Shown here in pieces: positions 11,908 through 21,496 of a stretch of DNA of 64,000 nt (within the stretch, counting starts at the first letter, position 1; each line of letters begins with the position of its first letter). Source of the stretch: Hypoxylon rubiginosum (Eukaryota; Ascomycota; Sordariomycetes; Xylariales; Hypoxylaceae). The stretch covers positions 930,001-994,000 of the forward strand of contig CADCXA010000025.1 in the NCBI GenBank assembly GCA_902806565.1. The letters run 5' to 3'. A program made the position numbers and the translations under genes. A model generated the notes under the pieces. It made no database searches. It saw nothing but the letters and a program-made list of their open reading frames with translations, and was not told where the DNA came from.

Positions 11908-14061
11908 ATGGCTTTCAACTTCAACTGGTCGCCGCTCGCCGCCGACGCCGAGTTCTACAAGCGTGCTCAAGAGCTCTTGACGGACGCCCTCAATAAATCC
12001 CCGAAACCCCCCATAATCGTCGATGATATCCTCGTCACCGAGTTCAACCTGGGCTCCGTGCCCCCGGACCTAGAGATCCTCGAGATCGGAGACCTGGCCG
12101 AGGATAGGTTTCGCGGCATCTTCAAAATGTGCTATTCGGGCGATGCTTTCCTGACTCTAAAGACTCGAGTTCAAGTATGTGCTATTCCCGGTTATTGTAT
12201 TCGTTCGTCGCCGCCGCAGAGAAGAGGATGTTATATAAAGCGAAGTCGTTGATGGTCCCATCCCGTCCCGTCTATATTTTACCTTTCACGATATCGAAAC
12301 TCTATCATTAAGCTCAATCGGGACGAGACGAATACCTACCTCCTAGGTATTTTGATGGGGAATTTACAACACCGGTAGCTTTCTTATGTCATAGAGCAAG
12401 TGCTCATCATGTCCCACAAAGAGTTTCATATCAACCTATGGCTACACAACCACAACTTCACCTTAGCTATGATTCATACATATTCCACCCCCTTTCTAGA
12501 AGCTTTGTTTATCGATCTACGCGGAAACAAAGAGTATTCCGTCTTTTTACGCGTTTGTGGATCTTTTGCATGAATCGTGTAATTAGGGCCAGGGGTTCGC
12601 GCCTTTTTTGGAGTTGTTTCTCAAGATTCCCCAACTTCTTGTTTTAGGGCTCGTGCGCTATAAGATGGCTAATATAACAAAACATAGGCAAACCCATTAA
12701 ACACATATCTGTCAGCCAAGCCGACGTTTACGTCGCCACAGCCATTGGCTGCGGCAGCAAGTCTAACGATACCTCTATCTATCACTCTATCTGAGATTAA
12801 GCTGTCAGCCTTCATCATCGTGGTTTTCTCGAAGCAAAAGGGTCTCACCCTAGTGTTCCGAAATGACCCTCTTGAATCTCTCAAGGTCTCTTCGACCTTT
12901 GACTCGATCCAGTTTGTTCGGGACTACCTTCAGAGGACAATCGAAGGACAACTACGAAACTTGATGATGGATGAGTTACCGGCCATCATCCATAAACTCT
13001 CACTTCGACTTTGGTGTCCAGACCAGTTACCAAAGGAAGAGACGTCACCGAAAGAAGAGGCTGAGGACGAAATTGTCGTGGACCCGTTTGCCAATTCGCC
13101 ACCAGAAGCAGTCGATTCGAGTGGGCACGTGCTCGATGCTAACGAACTTGCATCGTTATCTTTGGACGGTGGCTCCGAAGTGCAACCCCTATTTTCTCAG
13201 AAAAATCTGTTGAAGCTAGGAGCCCTCAACGATTCACACCGGACATTGTCACTGTTCACACCTGGAATTCACGATGTGCTGTTTAGGGCTTGGGCTGGAT
13301 CGATGGACCGTCACGATACGGGAACTGCGACCCCGGTGTCTCCCCCTAGTTTGATGCGCATGCAGTCAACGCAAGGAGGTAGTACAACCTACACGTTTAC
13401 TGACACGAGCAGCGTAGATCAAGGCAGTTTGCCATCTCGGCCATCTTTGACCAGTCTCCACTCTGCCACAACTGGTCTAGCTCTTGGCGCGGGGCGGCAT
13501 TCTAGAAGCTCGCGTAAAAAGAAGACTCGTGTGGTCAATTTACGCCGTAGCCAGGCTGGGAGTGAAGCGAACAGCGAGCTCGGTGACACCTTGTCGGATA
13601 CCACTTCCGTTGCTGGTCCATTTTCAGAGCCAATATTACCGGGTTCCATCCCGGAAGACCCCGAAGAGGAGCCAGCAGACGAAGATGCATATTCGAGCAA
13701 GGTCCACTTCACGCCCAAGAAGGAGTTACCTACTCGCACTCCTTTGAATATGGACATGTTTCAAGACCCAGCCACTATCGAGGACGTCCCAGTCGAGTCT
13801 ATTGAGAAGGAGGAGCCCGTAGTCTCTTCGGCTCGACAAGAGAAACCTTCAGAAGCTGCCACTTCTACGAAAAGGCCCTTCAAATTTGAGCGACATCGAC
13901 CGATGGGTTCAGACACATCGTCTGTGATTCTGGAGCAAGCATGGATAACGAAGATGGCTGGCGAGATCGCACGTCGCGTATACGAGGAGAAGCAACGCAA
14001 CGAAAACTTTTGGGCGGAGCGTGATGACACACCTCCCCCGGCTTATGAAGCCACACAATAA
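11908..14061 (+). CDS. MDM34: Mitochondrial distribution and morphology protein 34 (ERMES subunit), long intron
   Basis: Mdm34 is the outer-membrane, SMP-domain subunit of the ER-mitochondria encounter structure that moves phospholipids between the two organelles. Exons are 11908-12174 and 12688-14061 (546 residues). The N-terminus [10 protein letters not shown] and the stretches [32 protein letters not shown] and [18 protein letters not shown] are near-diagnostic of filamentous-fungal Mdm34. The intron is unusually long at 513 nt (12175-12687), beginning GTATGT after TRVQ and ending ATAG before ANPLNTYL; a GCTAATATAAC branch-like site sits 20 nt before the acceptor. The SMP domain fills roughly residues 1-200. 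The rest is low-complexity with a basic RKKKTR patch and acidic segments, and ends PPPAYEATQ. The upstream in-frame ATG at 11854 is rejected because conservation starts at MAFNF. Confidence 0.95.
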
Positions 14062-15391
14062 ACAAAACTGTACAGGATCGACGTCGATCATTTTCAAAAA
14101 AAAAGATTTCTTATGTCTATACACGGTAGACTGTACATACAGCACACGGCGTTACGAGCGGGGATGATCGAAGTCACGGCGGACAAAGTGGTGGAGATAT
14201 CCGAATATTTTAATGTGTATTGCGTGGCTTAGCGGTATACAGCAAAGGCGTTTTGGGCGAACCGGACTACAAAAAGAATTGGGCGGCATTTGAATTTTAC
14301 GGTTTTGGGAAGCTTACGATTCGTTGGAACGCGCAATGCTTGGGCTATGAAAGAGGTATAGCCTAGGCTTGGAGAATCGCGGCATATCTTTTTTCGATAC
14401 AACTTTAAACCAACTCTCCTATGTCACGATCAGACTTGGGGTCCTAGAAGACAGACCAGTCGAGAAGAACCCTGCTTGGGCTTGAATAAAGGGAAGGGAT
14501 GGAAAGGACAGGATGGTGGGAAAAGGGGGTTGGCTAGGAAAGGTACTGCATGAACGGTACAAACACATATGTCTCCCGGTACGGACGAGCCAAGAGCCAC
14601 GTATCCGGGAGACTCACTCGAGGCTGGGGTTCCTTGAGAGGAACTCTCCAATCTAAAAAAGGAAAAATCAAAACCTTTAAACAACTTGTGTCTTTTGATG
14701 TGATACTCTTAGTGTGTCTTGCCTGATTGCTATTGAATGAGTATGGGTTTTCTAGTCTGACAATGCTATGCTGAAAAGCGAGGTTTGAATCGGGAGAATC
14801 TGACCGCCCTCGGAAAGATGACAGATTATTCGGAGATATGGTGCTATCAAGCAAATCTACAATAGGACATGCAGTGAGTAGCACGATGAGGTTCTTGAAG
14901 ACATTGTAGATATGTATGACAACCCTCGTAGAGTCTTCATCTACTACTACGTAACTTGAGCTGCTTGAGTACAGGAAGCAGTTAGTGAGCAGATACCTAG
15001 GTTAGAGGCGTCTCAAAAAATTACTTCTGCAAATAGCATGTTTTCCAAGTCACGATCCATTTCTCGTAATTCCCCAAGTTGAACTTAGCATGAATGGTTG
15101 AATGTATCTCTTTCTATAGCAGCAGACTATGTAGATGAAGTTATGCAGACTTCAAAAGCCGGCCTCATTATAATGAGTCCGACCTAACTATTTGAAATAG
15201 CCTGGCAAAAAGGCAGGACTAGACAGTCTGAAATAGTCGTGAAGCAATGTGTTTTTTTTTTTTTGTATTCCTCCCCCCAATAACACCGATGTAATTTCAA
15301 TGCCAGGATATCTTCTTAAAACCTTCCCCCCCAAACGCCAGTAATGATGTGCCGCCTCGTTGCTTTCAGTTTAGATGGAGTAAAGTGTCGA
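14062..15391. other. Convergent intergenic region between MDM34 and YAF9
   Basis: Both flanking genes end into this region. It is AT-richer than the genes, with a T-run at 15252-15263, and no supported reading frame. Frames of up to 116 codons on the minus strand (14430-14884) lack any recognisable domain. Confidence 0.45.
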
Positions 15392-15394
15392 TTA

Positions 15395-15724
15395 TGCCTT
15401 CCAGTCGGAGTCGGAGTCGTCCTCGCCTTCGTCCTCGCTTTCGCCCTCGCTTTCGCCCTCGCTTTCGTCCTCGCTCCCCGCTACGCGTTGCCCGCGGACG
15501 AGTCTCCTCAGATGCCTCTTAGCGACCCTAAACGTGATGACGAGCGCGTCCGGGCCCCTCGCCATCCTCGCGACGCCGCAGGAGAGTTGACGATACTGTG
15601 TAGCATGAGCATGAGCATGAGCATGAGCATGATGATGAAGGTGATGATGATGATGATGATGATGATGTTGTTGTTGTCCGCCGCCACTGCTATCGATACT
15701 CGCGCCTCCTCCCTGTCCCGCGCA
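15395..15724 (-). other. 110-codon in-phase open extension after the YAF9 stop codon
   Basis: Directly after the YAF9 TAG (15727-15725) the same frame remains open for 110 codons to a TAA at 15394-15392. It encodes a Gly-rich start, a QQQ then poly-His run with an HAHAHAHA repeat (from the microsatellite at about 15603-15677), a basic segment FRVAKRHLRRLVRGQR, and an acidic Ser/Glu/Asp tail (GEDDSDSDW near the end). It may be the true C-terminus reached by an unseen splice, by stop readthrough or through an assembly error, or simply a GC-rich 3' UTR. The next base after TAG is T, which is not a known strong readthrough context. Confidence 0.35.
15603..15677. repeat. Compound GCATGA / GAT / GTT microsatellite
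   Basis: Five GCATGA-type hexamers run into about nine GAT units and then GTT units. On the minus strand, in the frame following YAF9, this reads as His-Ala repeats, poly-His and poly-Gln. Confidence 0.9.
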
Positions 15725-16576
15725 CTACGCGGCGGTGGTGGCAGACGAGGCCGCCGACCTCTTGAGCGCCGCCAGCTCCGCCTCCTTGGCCCGGACCGCC
15801 TTGCTCATCTCCAGCACCATCCGGTCCACCTTGTCCTCCGCCTCCTTCAGCCGCTTGATCTCCACCTGCTCCGTCTCCCGGCTGAAGGGCTGGCCCGGCC
15901 GGTTCGCGAGCGGGATCATGGCGCTTCGCTCTTTGACTTCGCCGCCGCCGGTATTCTCCCCAGATGCAGATTGCGCCGCCGCGTTCTTCCCTTTGCCCTT
16001 GCCCTTTCCGCCAGCCGAAGAGGCGTTCCTGTCGCGCGCGCCCGTCGTGAGCGCCTTGTAGAAGTCCTCGAAGGGCTCGTTGAAGAGCTGCTCCTCGTAG
16101 ACCCAGGCGACGACCTCGCCGCCGTTGCGCATGGCCTCCTTCTCCTGGTCGGTGCGGCCGTAGGGGTGGAGGCGGAGGTGGTGGTACAGGGTCTGGGGCT
16201 TCTCGCCGCTGCGGCCGTCGTAGTAGAGCCGGACCGTGATCTCGAACTCGCCCCAGCCCGTCTCGCTGACGACGAACCCTTTTTGCTTTTGGGAGGCCGG
16301 CTTCCCCTCGTTCTCCTTCTGGATCGTCTCGGCGTCGAGCGTGCGCAGGTGGTTCGGGATCGACTCGTGCAGCTTGAACTGCACGCGCCGCAGCCAGTAG
16401 AAGATGTCGACGTCGTCCACGCCCTTGACGAACACCTGCCACGAGTGCGTGTGGTCCGCGGGCACCGTAGCCGGCCGCACGTTGTCCGTGTCGTTGAAGG
16501 GTCGCGCCGTGGTGCCGTAGATGAAGGGTCGGTAGATCTGCACGCCTTTTACGCGCTTGCCTGCCGGAGGCGCCAT
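15725..16576 (-). CDS. YAF9: YEATS-domain protein of SWR1 and NuA4
   Basis: Yaf9 reads acylated histone H3 and is shared by the SWR1 H2A.Z-exchange complex and the NuA4 acetyltransferase. The single-exon product has 283 residues. The YEATS domain spans about residues 8-190: KGVQIYRPFIYG opens it, followed by HTHSWQVFVKG, the reader-loop region FKLHESIPNHLR, ETGWGEFEITVRLYY and LYHHLRLHPYG. A glycine/lysine-rich linker (GGKGKGKGKN) follows. The C-terminal 50 residues are a charged coiled coil (EQVEIKRLKEAEDKVDRM), as in Yaf9/GAS41 proteins. The start ATG at 16576 lies in GCGCCATGG. The gene is very GC-rich, and its antisense strand is open for over 400 codons by composition alone. It diverges from the COQ11-like gene. 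Confidence 0.93.
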   Translation of the reverse strand: MAPPAGKRVKGVQIYRPFIYGTTARPFNDTDNVRPATVPADHTHSWQVFVKGVDDVDIFYWLRRVQFKLHESIPNHLRTLDAETIQKENEGKPASQKQKGFVVSETGWGEFEITVRLYYDGRSGEKPQTLYHHLRLHPYGRTDQEKEAMRNGGEVVAWVYEEQLFNEPFEDFYKALTTGARDRNASSAGGKGKGKGKNAAAQSASGENTGGGEVKERSAMIPLANRPGQPFSRETEQVEIKRLKEAEDKVDRMVLEMSKAVRAKEAELAALKRSAASSATTAA

Positions 16577-17042
16577 GGTTGGGTCGGTGGTCGGTATATT
16601 GTTGTAGGTATCTGCAAAATTTGTTGAAGAATCGAAGTTTCAATTTGGGATCGCGACGTAGGTGCTGTGTGGTTTCCTAATTAATTGTCCTCTCTCTCTC
16701 TCTATCGATAACGAAGATCTTGGTTCCCTCTTGTTCAGCCTTGTCGCTGTCCCACTTCTATAAGTGGCCCATCCAATTGCATAACTGAAGGTTTTAAATC
16801 TCCCAGCCTCATATATACGCACAAAACGGTTTGATGATGTCGATGACTCTGACGCACATATAAGCCAAATACAAGCTCATACCTTGCTCAATCTAAGTAT
16901 CTAAGAGGTTTGTTGTGTCGGTTTGCCATACATCAACTGAACAAACAACTCAACTTGAATGATCCCCAATCTGCAATTTGTGTGAGCTACAGTTCTACAA
17001 TAAACTACAACAAACTACTGTTACACCTCACTTCAATTCGTC
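16577..17042. promoter_or_regulatory. Divergent promoter between YAF9 and the COQ11-like gene
   Basis: These 466 bases separate two divergent starts and contain a CT repeat at 16689-16702 and AT-rich sequence. No specific factor site is asserted. Confidence 0.45.
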
Positions 17043-18003
17043 ATGGAGGCCAAGAGACTTATAGTATGCGGCGGCAATGGGTTTTTAGGCTCAAGAATAT
17101 GCAAATATGCCGTGGCTAGGGGATGGGATGTAACTTCTATCAGGTGAGTATCTACGTAGCATTACTAGCTCTTCCACAGGTGTCAGGAGTTCCCCTAGCT
17201 AACATTCTCTACCAAGTCGCTCCGGAGAACCCAAGTGGAATACCGTCACATCATCAGCCTCGCCCCCGCAATGGGCTCGCAAGGTCACCTGGGAGCGAGC
17301 AGACATACTGCGCCCGGCTACGTACGCGCCGCTGCTCAAGGGCGCCGACTTCGTCGTCCACACCATGGGCATCCTGCTCGAGGCGGACTACAAGGGCGTG
17401 CTGCAGGGCCGGGAGTCGCCCATCGCCGGCCTCCGGAAAGCCTTCTCGGCCGCTCCGCAACCCGGCAACCCGCTGGAGCGCAGTGTGGACGGCAAGAGCG
17501 GTGACGACGCCGACGCCGACATACGGCCGCCGGAGACGAAGGAGCAGCTCACGTACGAGAACATGAACCGCGACAGCGCCATCATGCTGGCTAAGCGGGC
17601 CGCCGCCGAGAACGTGTCCGCCTTCGTCTACGTGTCGGCCGCCGGCGGCGCCCCCGTGCTGCCCGCCCGCTACCTCAGCACCAAGCGCGAGGCCGAGAGC
17701 GCCATCGCGAGCGAGTTCCCGCGCATGCGCGGCATCTTCTTCCGCCCGCCTTTTCTGTACGACAGCTCCCGGCCCATCACGATGGGAATGGCGGCCATGA
17801 CCGGCGTGGGCGCCCTGTTCAACGGCGCCACGCGCGGCGTCCTCGGCGGCTTCATGGGCGCCGCCGGGACCAAGCCCCTGAAGGTGGACGTGGTGGCCGA
17901 GGCCGTCGTCGAGGCGCTGGGCGACCCCGCCGTGAAGGGGCCGGTCGAGGTGCCCGAGATCGAGGAGCTGGCTAACAAATCGTGGAGGAAAACCATGCTC
18001 TGA
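17043..18003 (+). CDS. COQ11: NAD(P)-binding SDR-like protein of the coenzyme Q synthome, two exons
   Basis: The yeast relative Coq11 (YLR290C) is an atypical short-chain dehydrogenase/epimerase of the mitochondrial CoQ synthesis complex. Exons are 17043-17143 and 17217-18003 (295 residues). The intron (17144-17216) begins GTGAGT, has a GCTAACAT branch site and ends CCAAG; the join yields the family block DVTSISRSG. The Rossmann motif GGNGFLG is at residues 10-16. Further matches to Coq11 are the WERADILRPATYAPLL region, FVVHTMGILLEADYK, the NPLE/TYENMN segment, FVYVSAA, STKREAE and a closing GPVEVPEIEEL. A cleavable presequence is not obvious; the protein opens directly on the first beta strand. 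The name rests on motif order and is good to family level. Confidence 0.82.
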
Positions 18004-18210
18004 TTTCAAAGCTGCAAGGAGCTCACGAGCTGTGTATTAAAGCAACTTCAACTCTGCCCTATAGACTGTACCATAGCTACTTCCCTACCCAACGCCCCGA
18101 TCATGCATATTGTAATCTACCACGGGAAGGGAGGGAAAGGAAAAACCATGCTCGCATCTTAATAATAATAATAATTTCAATCCACCTCCTCCACATCTTA
18201 TTCCATCTTC

Positions 18211-19182
18211 TCAAATCATTGTCCCGCGCTCGAAGCTGTCCCTGATCTCCGCTGTGTACTTGTTGTAGAACCTGGCCAGCTTCTGGTTGAACTGCTTGTT
18301 CTTCTCGTTGATGTACGTGACGTCGCCGTCGTCGCCGTTCTGGGCCATGCGCTCGCGCCGCTTCCGCAGCCGCGTCTCCTCGGCCTTCTGCAGGTCGCCC
18401 ACGAGGCGGTCGACGGCGGCCTTGTCGGGCCGGCTCTGGGCGAACGAGGTCGAGTCGGCCGTCGAGTAGAAGCTGCCGTCCTTGTCGACGGCGATGAGCT
18501 CGCCGTCGTCCGTCTCGATGATGTCGAGGCCGCCCGACGCGGCCGCCTTCTCGATGGCCGCCATCTTGTCCTTCTCGTAGCGCTCGAGGTCCGGGGCGAG
18601 GCCGCGCACCTGGCGCTTGTACATCTTGTTGCTCTCCTGGCGGTAGTCCTGGAAGGCGTTGTTGTCGCGGTGGGCGGCCCGCTTCTTGAGCCGCTTGTCC
18701 CAGCGCTCGCTCTCCTCGGCCGTCCAGTCCCAGGCCCGCTTGCGCTCGAAGTCGTCCCCGGCCTCCTCCGTCTCCGCCTTCAGCAGCTTGTGCGTGGCGA
18801 TGTCGCGCCGCCGGTTCAGCGACGCCAGCGCCGCCGGGTCCGTCGCCAGCCGCTGCGACTCCTTGGTGGCCTCCTTCAGGTTTTGGTCCGACGACGTCTT
18901 CGCGCGGGCCTGCAGCGCCCGGAACCGTGCCATCCGCTCCTTGGCTTTCTCCGCTGCACTCTGTGTGGAACCAGAGCTAGACGCCGCTTCTACAGGTACC
19001 TCTTCAGGCTGCTGTTCGGGCTCAGGCTCGTTCGGCTTCTGTGGATCTACTTGCTCCTGAGGGGTATCGTCGTTGGTTCCTGGGGCCTGCTCGGGTACGT
19101 TTGTTGAGGTTGAGACGTCTTGAGCGTCTATAGTCACCTCTGCGGCCGGAGCCGTCTTTCTTCTTTTCGCTCGTGGTGGCAT
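18211..19182 (-). CDS. SYF2: Pre-mRNA-splicing factor SYF2
   Basis: Syf2 is a component of the Prp19-associated NTC complex in the activated spliceosome. The single-exon product of 323 residues starts with a basic nuclear-localisation-like PPRAKRRKT and an acidic/Gln-rich linker to about residue 70. The SYF2 domain then runs to the end: KERMARFRALQARAK, DFERKRAWDWTAEESERWDKR (read as two adjoining blocks), NNAFQDYRQESNKMYKRQ and the C-terminal INEKNKQFNQKLARFYNKY. Length and domain order are usual for the family. Its 3' end faces COQ11 with only 207 bases between, so the two terminators must lie close together or overlap. Confidence 0.94.
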   Translation of the reverse strand: MPPRAKRRKTAPAAEVTIDAQDVSTSTNVPEQAPGTNDDTPQEQVDPQKPNEPEPEQQPEEVPVEAASSSGSTQSAAEKAKERMARFRALQARAKTSSDQNLKEATKESQRLATDPAALASLNRRRDIATHKLLKAETEEAGDDFERKRAWDWTAEESERWDKRLKKRAAHRDNNAFQDYRQESNKMYKRQVRGLAPDLERYEKDKMAAIEKAAASGGLDIIETDDGELIAVDKDGSFYSTADSTSFAQSRPDKAAVDRLVGDLQKAEETRLRKRRERMAQNGDDGDVTYINEKNKQFNQKLARFYNKYTAEIRDSFERGTMI

Positions 19183-19792
19183 GTTTGAAGTGAAATAAAA
19201 TTGAATTTAGAGGCTTGTCTGCTTTTTGGGTATGATGAAGATTGCGTTTTCGTAGATTCGGATAGGATTTATGTCACTAACAAAACCTGATTCGGGTTTT
19301 GGCGATATGGCAGGCAGGAAATCGAATGGGCGAATGGGCAATGCTAGTAACTTAAAAGTGGGACAGATAAATCCAACTATCTGTGGTGGATTATCTAAAG
19401 CTCCGTGTTCCTTATGGACCCTTAGCTTAGTCAGTTTGTGGCTAAAATCTTTGGCTCTAGGTATTGTGGTCAGTGCATTTTCCCGCACTTACCTAGCAGT
19501 CTAGGTACCCCAGAATCCGGGGAAGTTTCCCGCTAACAGTTGGGCCACACAGGCTACAACGCCTTAGCGCAAGCCCGTCTGTTCTGTTTCCTGGGGCTGG
19601 TCTCCAATTCCCCTCAACCCCGAAAGAAGTTGATCTCGCGACTCGGTCTACATAGTAAAGACCCTTTACCCTTACGCCCTCACGCCCTCACGAGACATTT
19701 TACTGTATATAATGCGGCACCATATCGACTTGTATTGATAAAAACATCATCTAAGATGTAATTGTATTATTACTTCAGCTATCCCTTTCGAA
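19183..19792. promoter_or_regulatory. Divergent upstream region of SYF2 and the 567-residue protein gene
   Basis: No gene is seen in these 610 bases. A CTTACCTAGCAGTCTAGGTACC inverted arrangement lies at 19488-19509. A TTACTGTATATAATGCGG element near 19700-19718 could act as a TATA region for the plus-strand gene. Confidence 0.4.
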
Positions 19793-21496
19793 ATGCAACG
19801 GCTGGGCGGCGCGAGGCTTCTCCACGTCCCCGTATTCCCAGTGAGGCCACCGTCTAACATTCGAGTTCGATTCAAACACAAAAGCCCCTGGTCTTTTACG
19901 ACGAGCGATGCTCCCTTGCGAAGCAACTATAAAACCTTCGAGGCATCTACTCTCGTGTTGGACCTCGATGCCGAAGACAGCCCCTACGTGCGTCCGTATA
20001 ATGATGATGTCGACGGTGTGCCGGCGTATAAGTCATTCCACATGGCTCGCAATCTCGACCCCATGAAGGAACGTGTAGCTCAGTTCAATGAACTGTCTAG
20101 AAAATACCGCAAGTTTTCGAAGATGACTGCATCTAAGAAGTTCAGTCCTTGGCGAATATCCGATCATGACATTCTCTCTGTCGCGCTCAATAACTCATCT
20201 CAGAACGAGCAAGTGCGACGTCTATTGACGGAGTCCGATTACGACACTCTCTCTATCTCGCTCGATAACTCGTCTCAGGACAAGCAAGTGCAGCGTCTGT
20301 CGACGGACTCCGATCCCAACAGTCACCCCGATGAAATAGCCAACGACGTCTTTAAGTGGAACGGGATACCATTCCATGTGTGGAATAGCTCGTCCAAAAC
20401 CATTGCATACATGCGGCGTCGGCAGCAGCTATCCTATCGCCTGCAGCCTATTGTCGACGACGAAAAGTCGCTAATTGATGCGCTTTGGGCATGCACCAAT
20501 TTCCCAATATTCGAAAGGCTCGTCACGAGCTTGGTTCAAGCACCGCAAGGCTGTCAATTAGTCTCCAACTGCGGCAAGAACATAGGTCAGAGGTGTAAAT
20601 ATTTGGCCAAGAAAACACCATCAACCCAGGTACTTTCGTTTCTCAACAACCTGATAATAAATCTAGATTCGCAGGGATTACCCATCTCAACTTCAATCAT
20701 TTGGTGCGCCTACTTGAGTTCGTTGCGGTGTGGCGCCTTTTCCACTACCCAGAAACATTTGAGAAGGATATATGATAACAAACATTCGCCCCATGGTACC
20801 CAAGTTACATATACACTTGAAGTTTTGGCGAAGTCGATAGCTCCATACGACCCAGAAGATATTAGAGCTCACCCCGGAGCTGATACTGTACATCAGCTGT
20901 TAGCAATCTACGGTCTTTTGACGGGTCGGGTATTGGGAGAAAACACGGTTCAGCCATCATTAGATGATATTGTTTTGAACCATGGCAGCCCTTCCATATT
21001 TACTTACCTCACCTGTCTTGCCCGATTGGGGGCGTTTCGGACGATGTGGCATATCTGGCACAAAGAATATCAATATTTTGCGAACGACTCTCTCCTTACT
21101 CATACAGGAAGTACTTCGGAATCGAATCTCCCGGATACGGCTGAGAAACCCGGCGACGCGGTAGAAGCATCTGATAGAGAAGCTTTATCAGAAGGCAACA
21201 AAGCTCTGGCTTTCGCCCATGCCATTCACGCAGCTATTAGAACCAATAATCGCTTCGTTGAGCTAGCAGAAACCCCTGGTTTCGCACGCGCAACAGAGCA
21301 GTACAATATGGACTGCCAACTCGACATGGACACAATCATAAATTCGGCGGATATTATCTCGGCGCGGGGAGATGGACAGCTCCGTCAAGTCGAGGGTGAA
21401 GAGATGAACGAAATATTCAACAAAAGTTCTACACGGGAATCGTTGCTGGCCCTACAGTCTTATCTACGCCGAGTTCTGATACCCGAGTCAGGTTAA
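19793..21496 (+). CDS. Uncharacterised protein, mitochondrial-type N-terminus, internal 25-residue duplication
   Basis: I do not recognise the family. The single-exon product has 567 residues. The first 31 (MQRLGGARLLHVPVFPVR onward to FKHKS) are basic, hydroxylated and free of acids, as in a mitochondrial targeting peptide. Residues 85-115 are charged and helical (MARNLDPMKERVAQFNEL). Residues 123-147 and 148-172 are a tandem duplication of a 25-residue unit (SDHDILSVALNNSSQ / SDYDTLSISLDNSSQ). The rest is mainly predicted helix with many Leu/Ala and scattered Trp, reminiscent of divergent PPR-type or helical-repeat mitochondrial expression factors, but no repeat consensus is clear. Codon use is much less GC-biased than in neighbouring SYF2 and YAF9, consistent with a poorly expressed, fast-evolving gene. 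Confidence 0.72.
   Translation: MQRLGGARLLHVPVFPVRPPSNIRVRFKHKSPWSFTTSDAPLRSNYKTFEASTLVLDLDAEDSPYVRPYNDDVDGVPAYKSFHMARNLDPMKERVAQFNELSRKYRKFSKMTASKKFSPWRISDHDILSVALNNSSQNEQVRRLLTESDYDTLSISLDNSSQDKQVQRLSTDSDPNSHPDEIANDVFKWNGIPFHVWNSSSKTIAYMRRRQQLSYRLQPIVDDEKSLIDALWACTNFPIFERLVTSLVQAPQGCQLVSNCGKNIGQRCKYLAKKTPSTQVLSFLNNLIINLDSQGLPISTSIIWCAYLSSLRCGAFSTTQKHLRRIYDNKHSPHGTQVTYTLEVLAKSIAPYDPEDIRAHPGADTVHQLLAIYGLLTGRVLGENTVQPSLDDIVLNHGSPSIFTYLTCLARLGAFRTMWHIWHKEYQYFANDSLLTHTGSTSESNLPDTAEKPGDAVEASDREALSEGNKALAFAHAIHAAIRTNNRFVELAETPGFARATEQYNMDCQLDMDTIINSADIISARGDGQLRQVEGEEMNEIFNKSSTRESLLALQSYLRRVLIPESG
20159..20308 (+). repeat. In-frame tandem duplication, two 75-nt units
   Basis: Units 20159-20233 and 20234-20308 encode two 25-residue copies sharing the pattern SD-x-D-x-LS, then NSSQ, then QV-x-RL. 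They differ at about ten residues, so the duplication is not recent. Confidence 0.85.

Noticed and set aside
15344..16627. 427-codon plus-strand open frame over YAF9
   Set aside because: It is antisense to the clear YEATS protein, has Val/Leu/Arg-rich composition typical of GC-rich shadow frames, and shows no domain.
15690..16643. 317-codon minus-strand frame overlapping YAF9 in another phase
   Set aside because: Shadow frame with Arg/Gly/His-rich nonsense composition; the YAF9 phase carries the conserved domain.
17254..18009. 251-codon minus-strand frame antisense to COQ11
   Set aside because: Produced by high GC3 of COQ11; Gly/His/Ala-rich with no domain.
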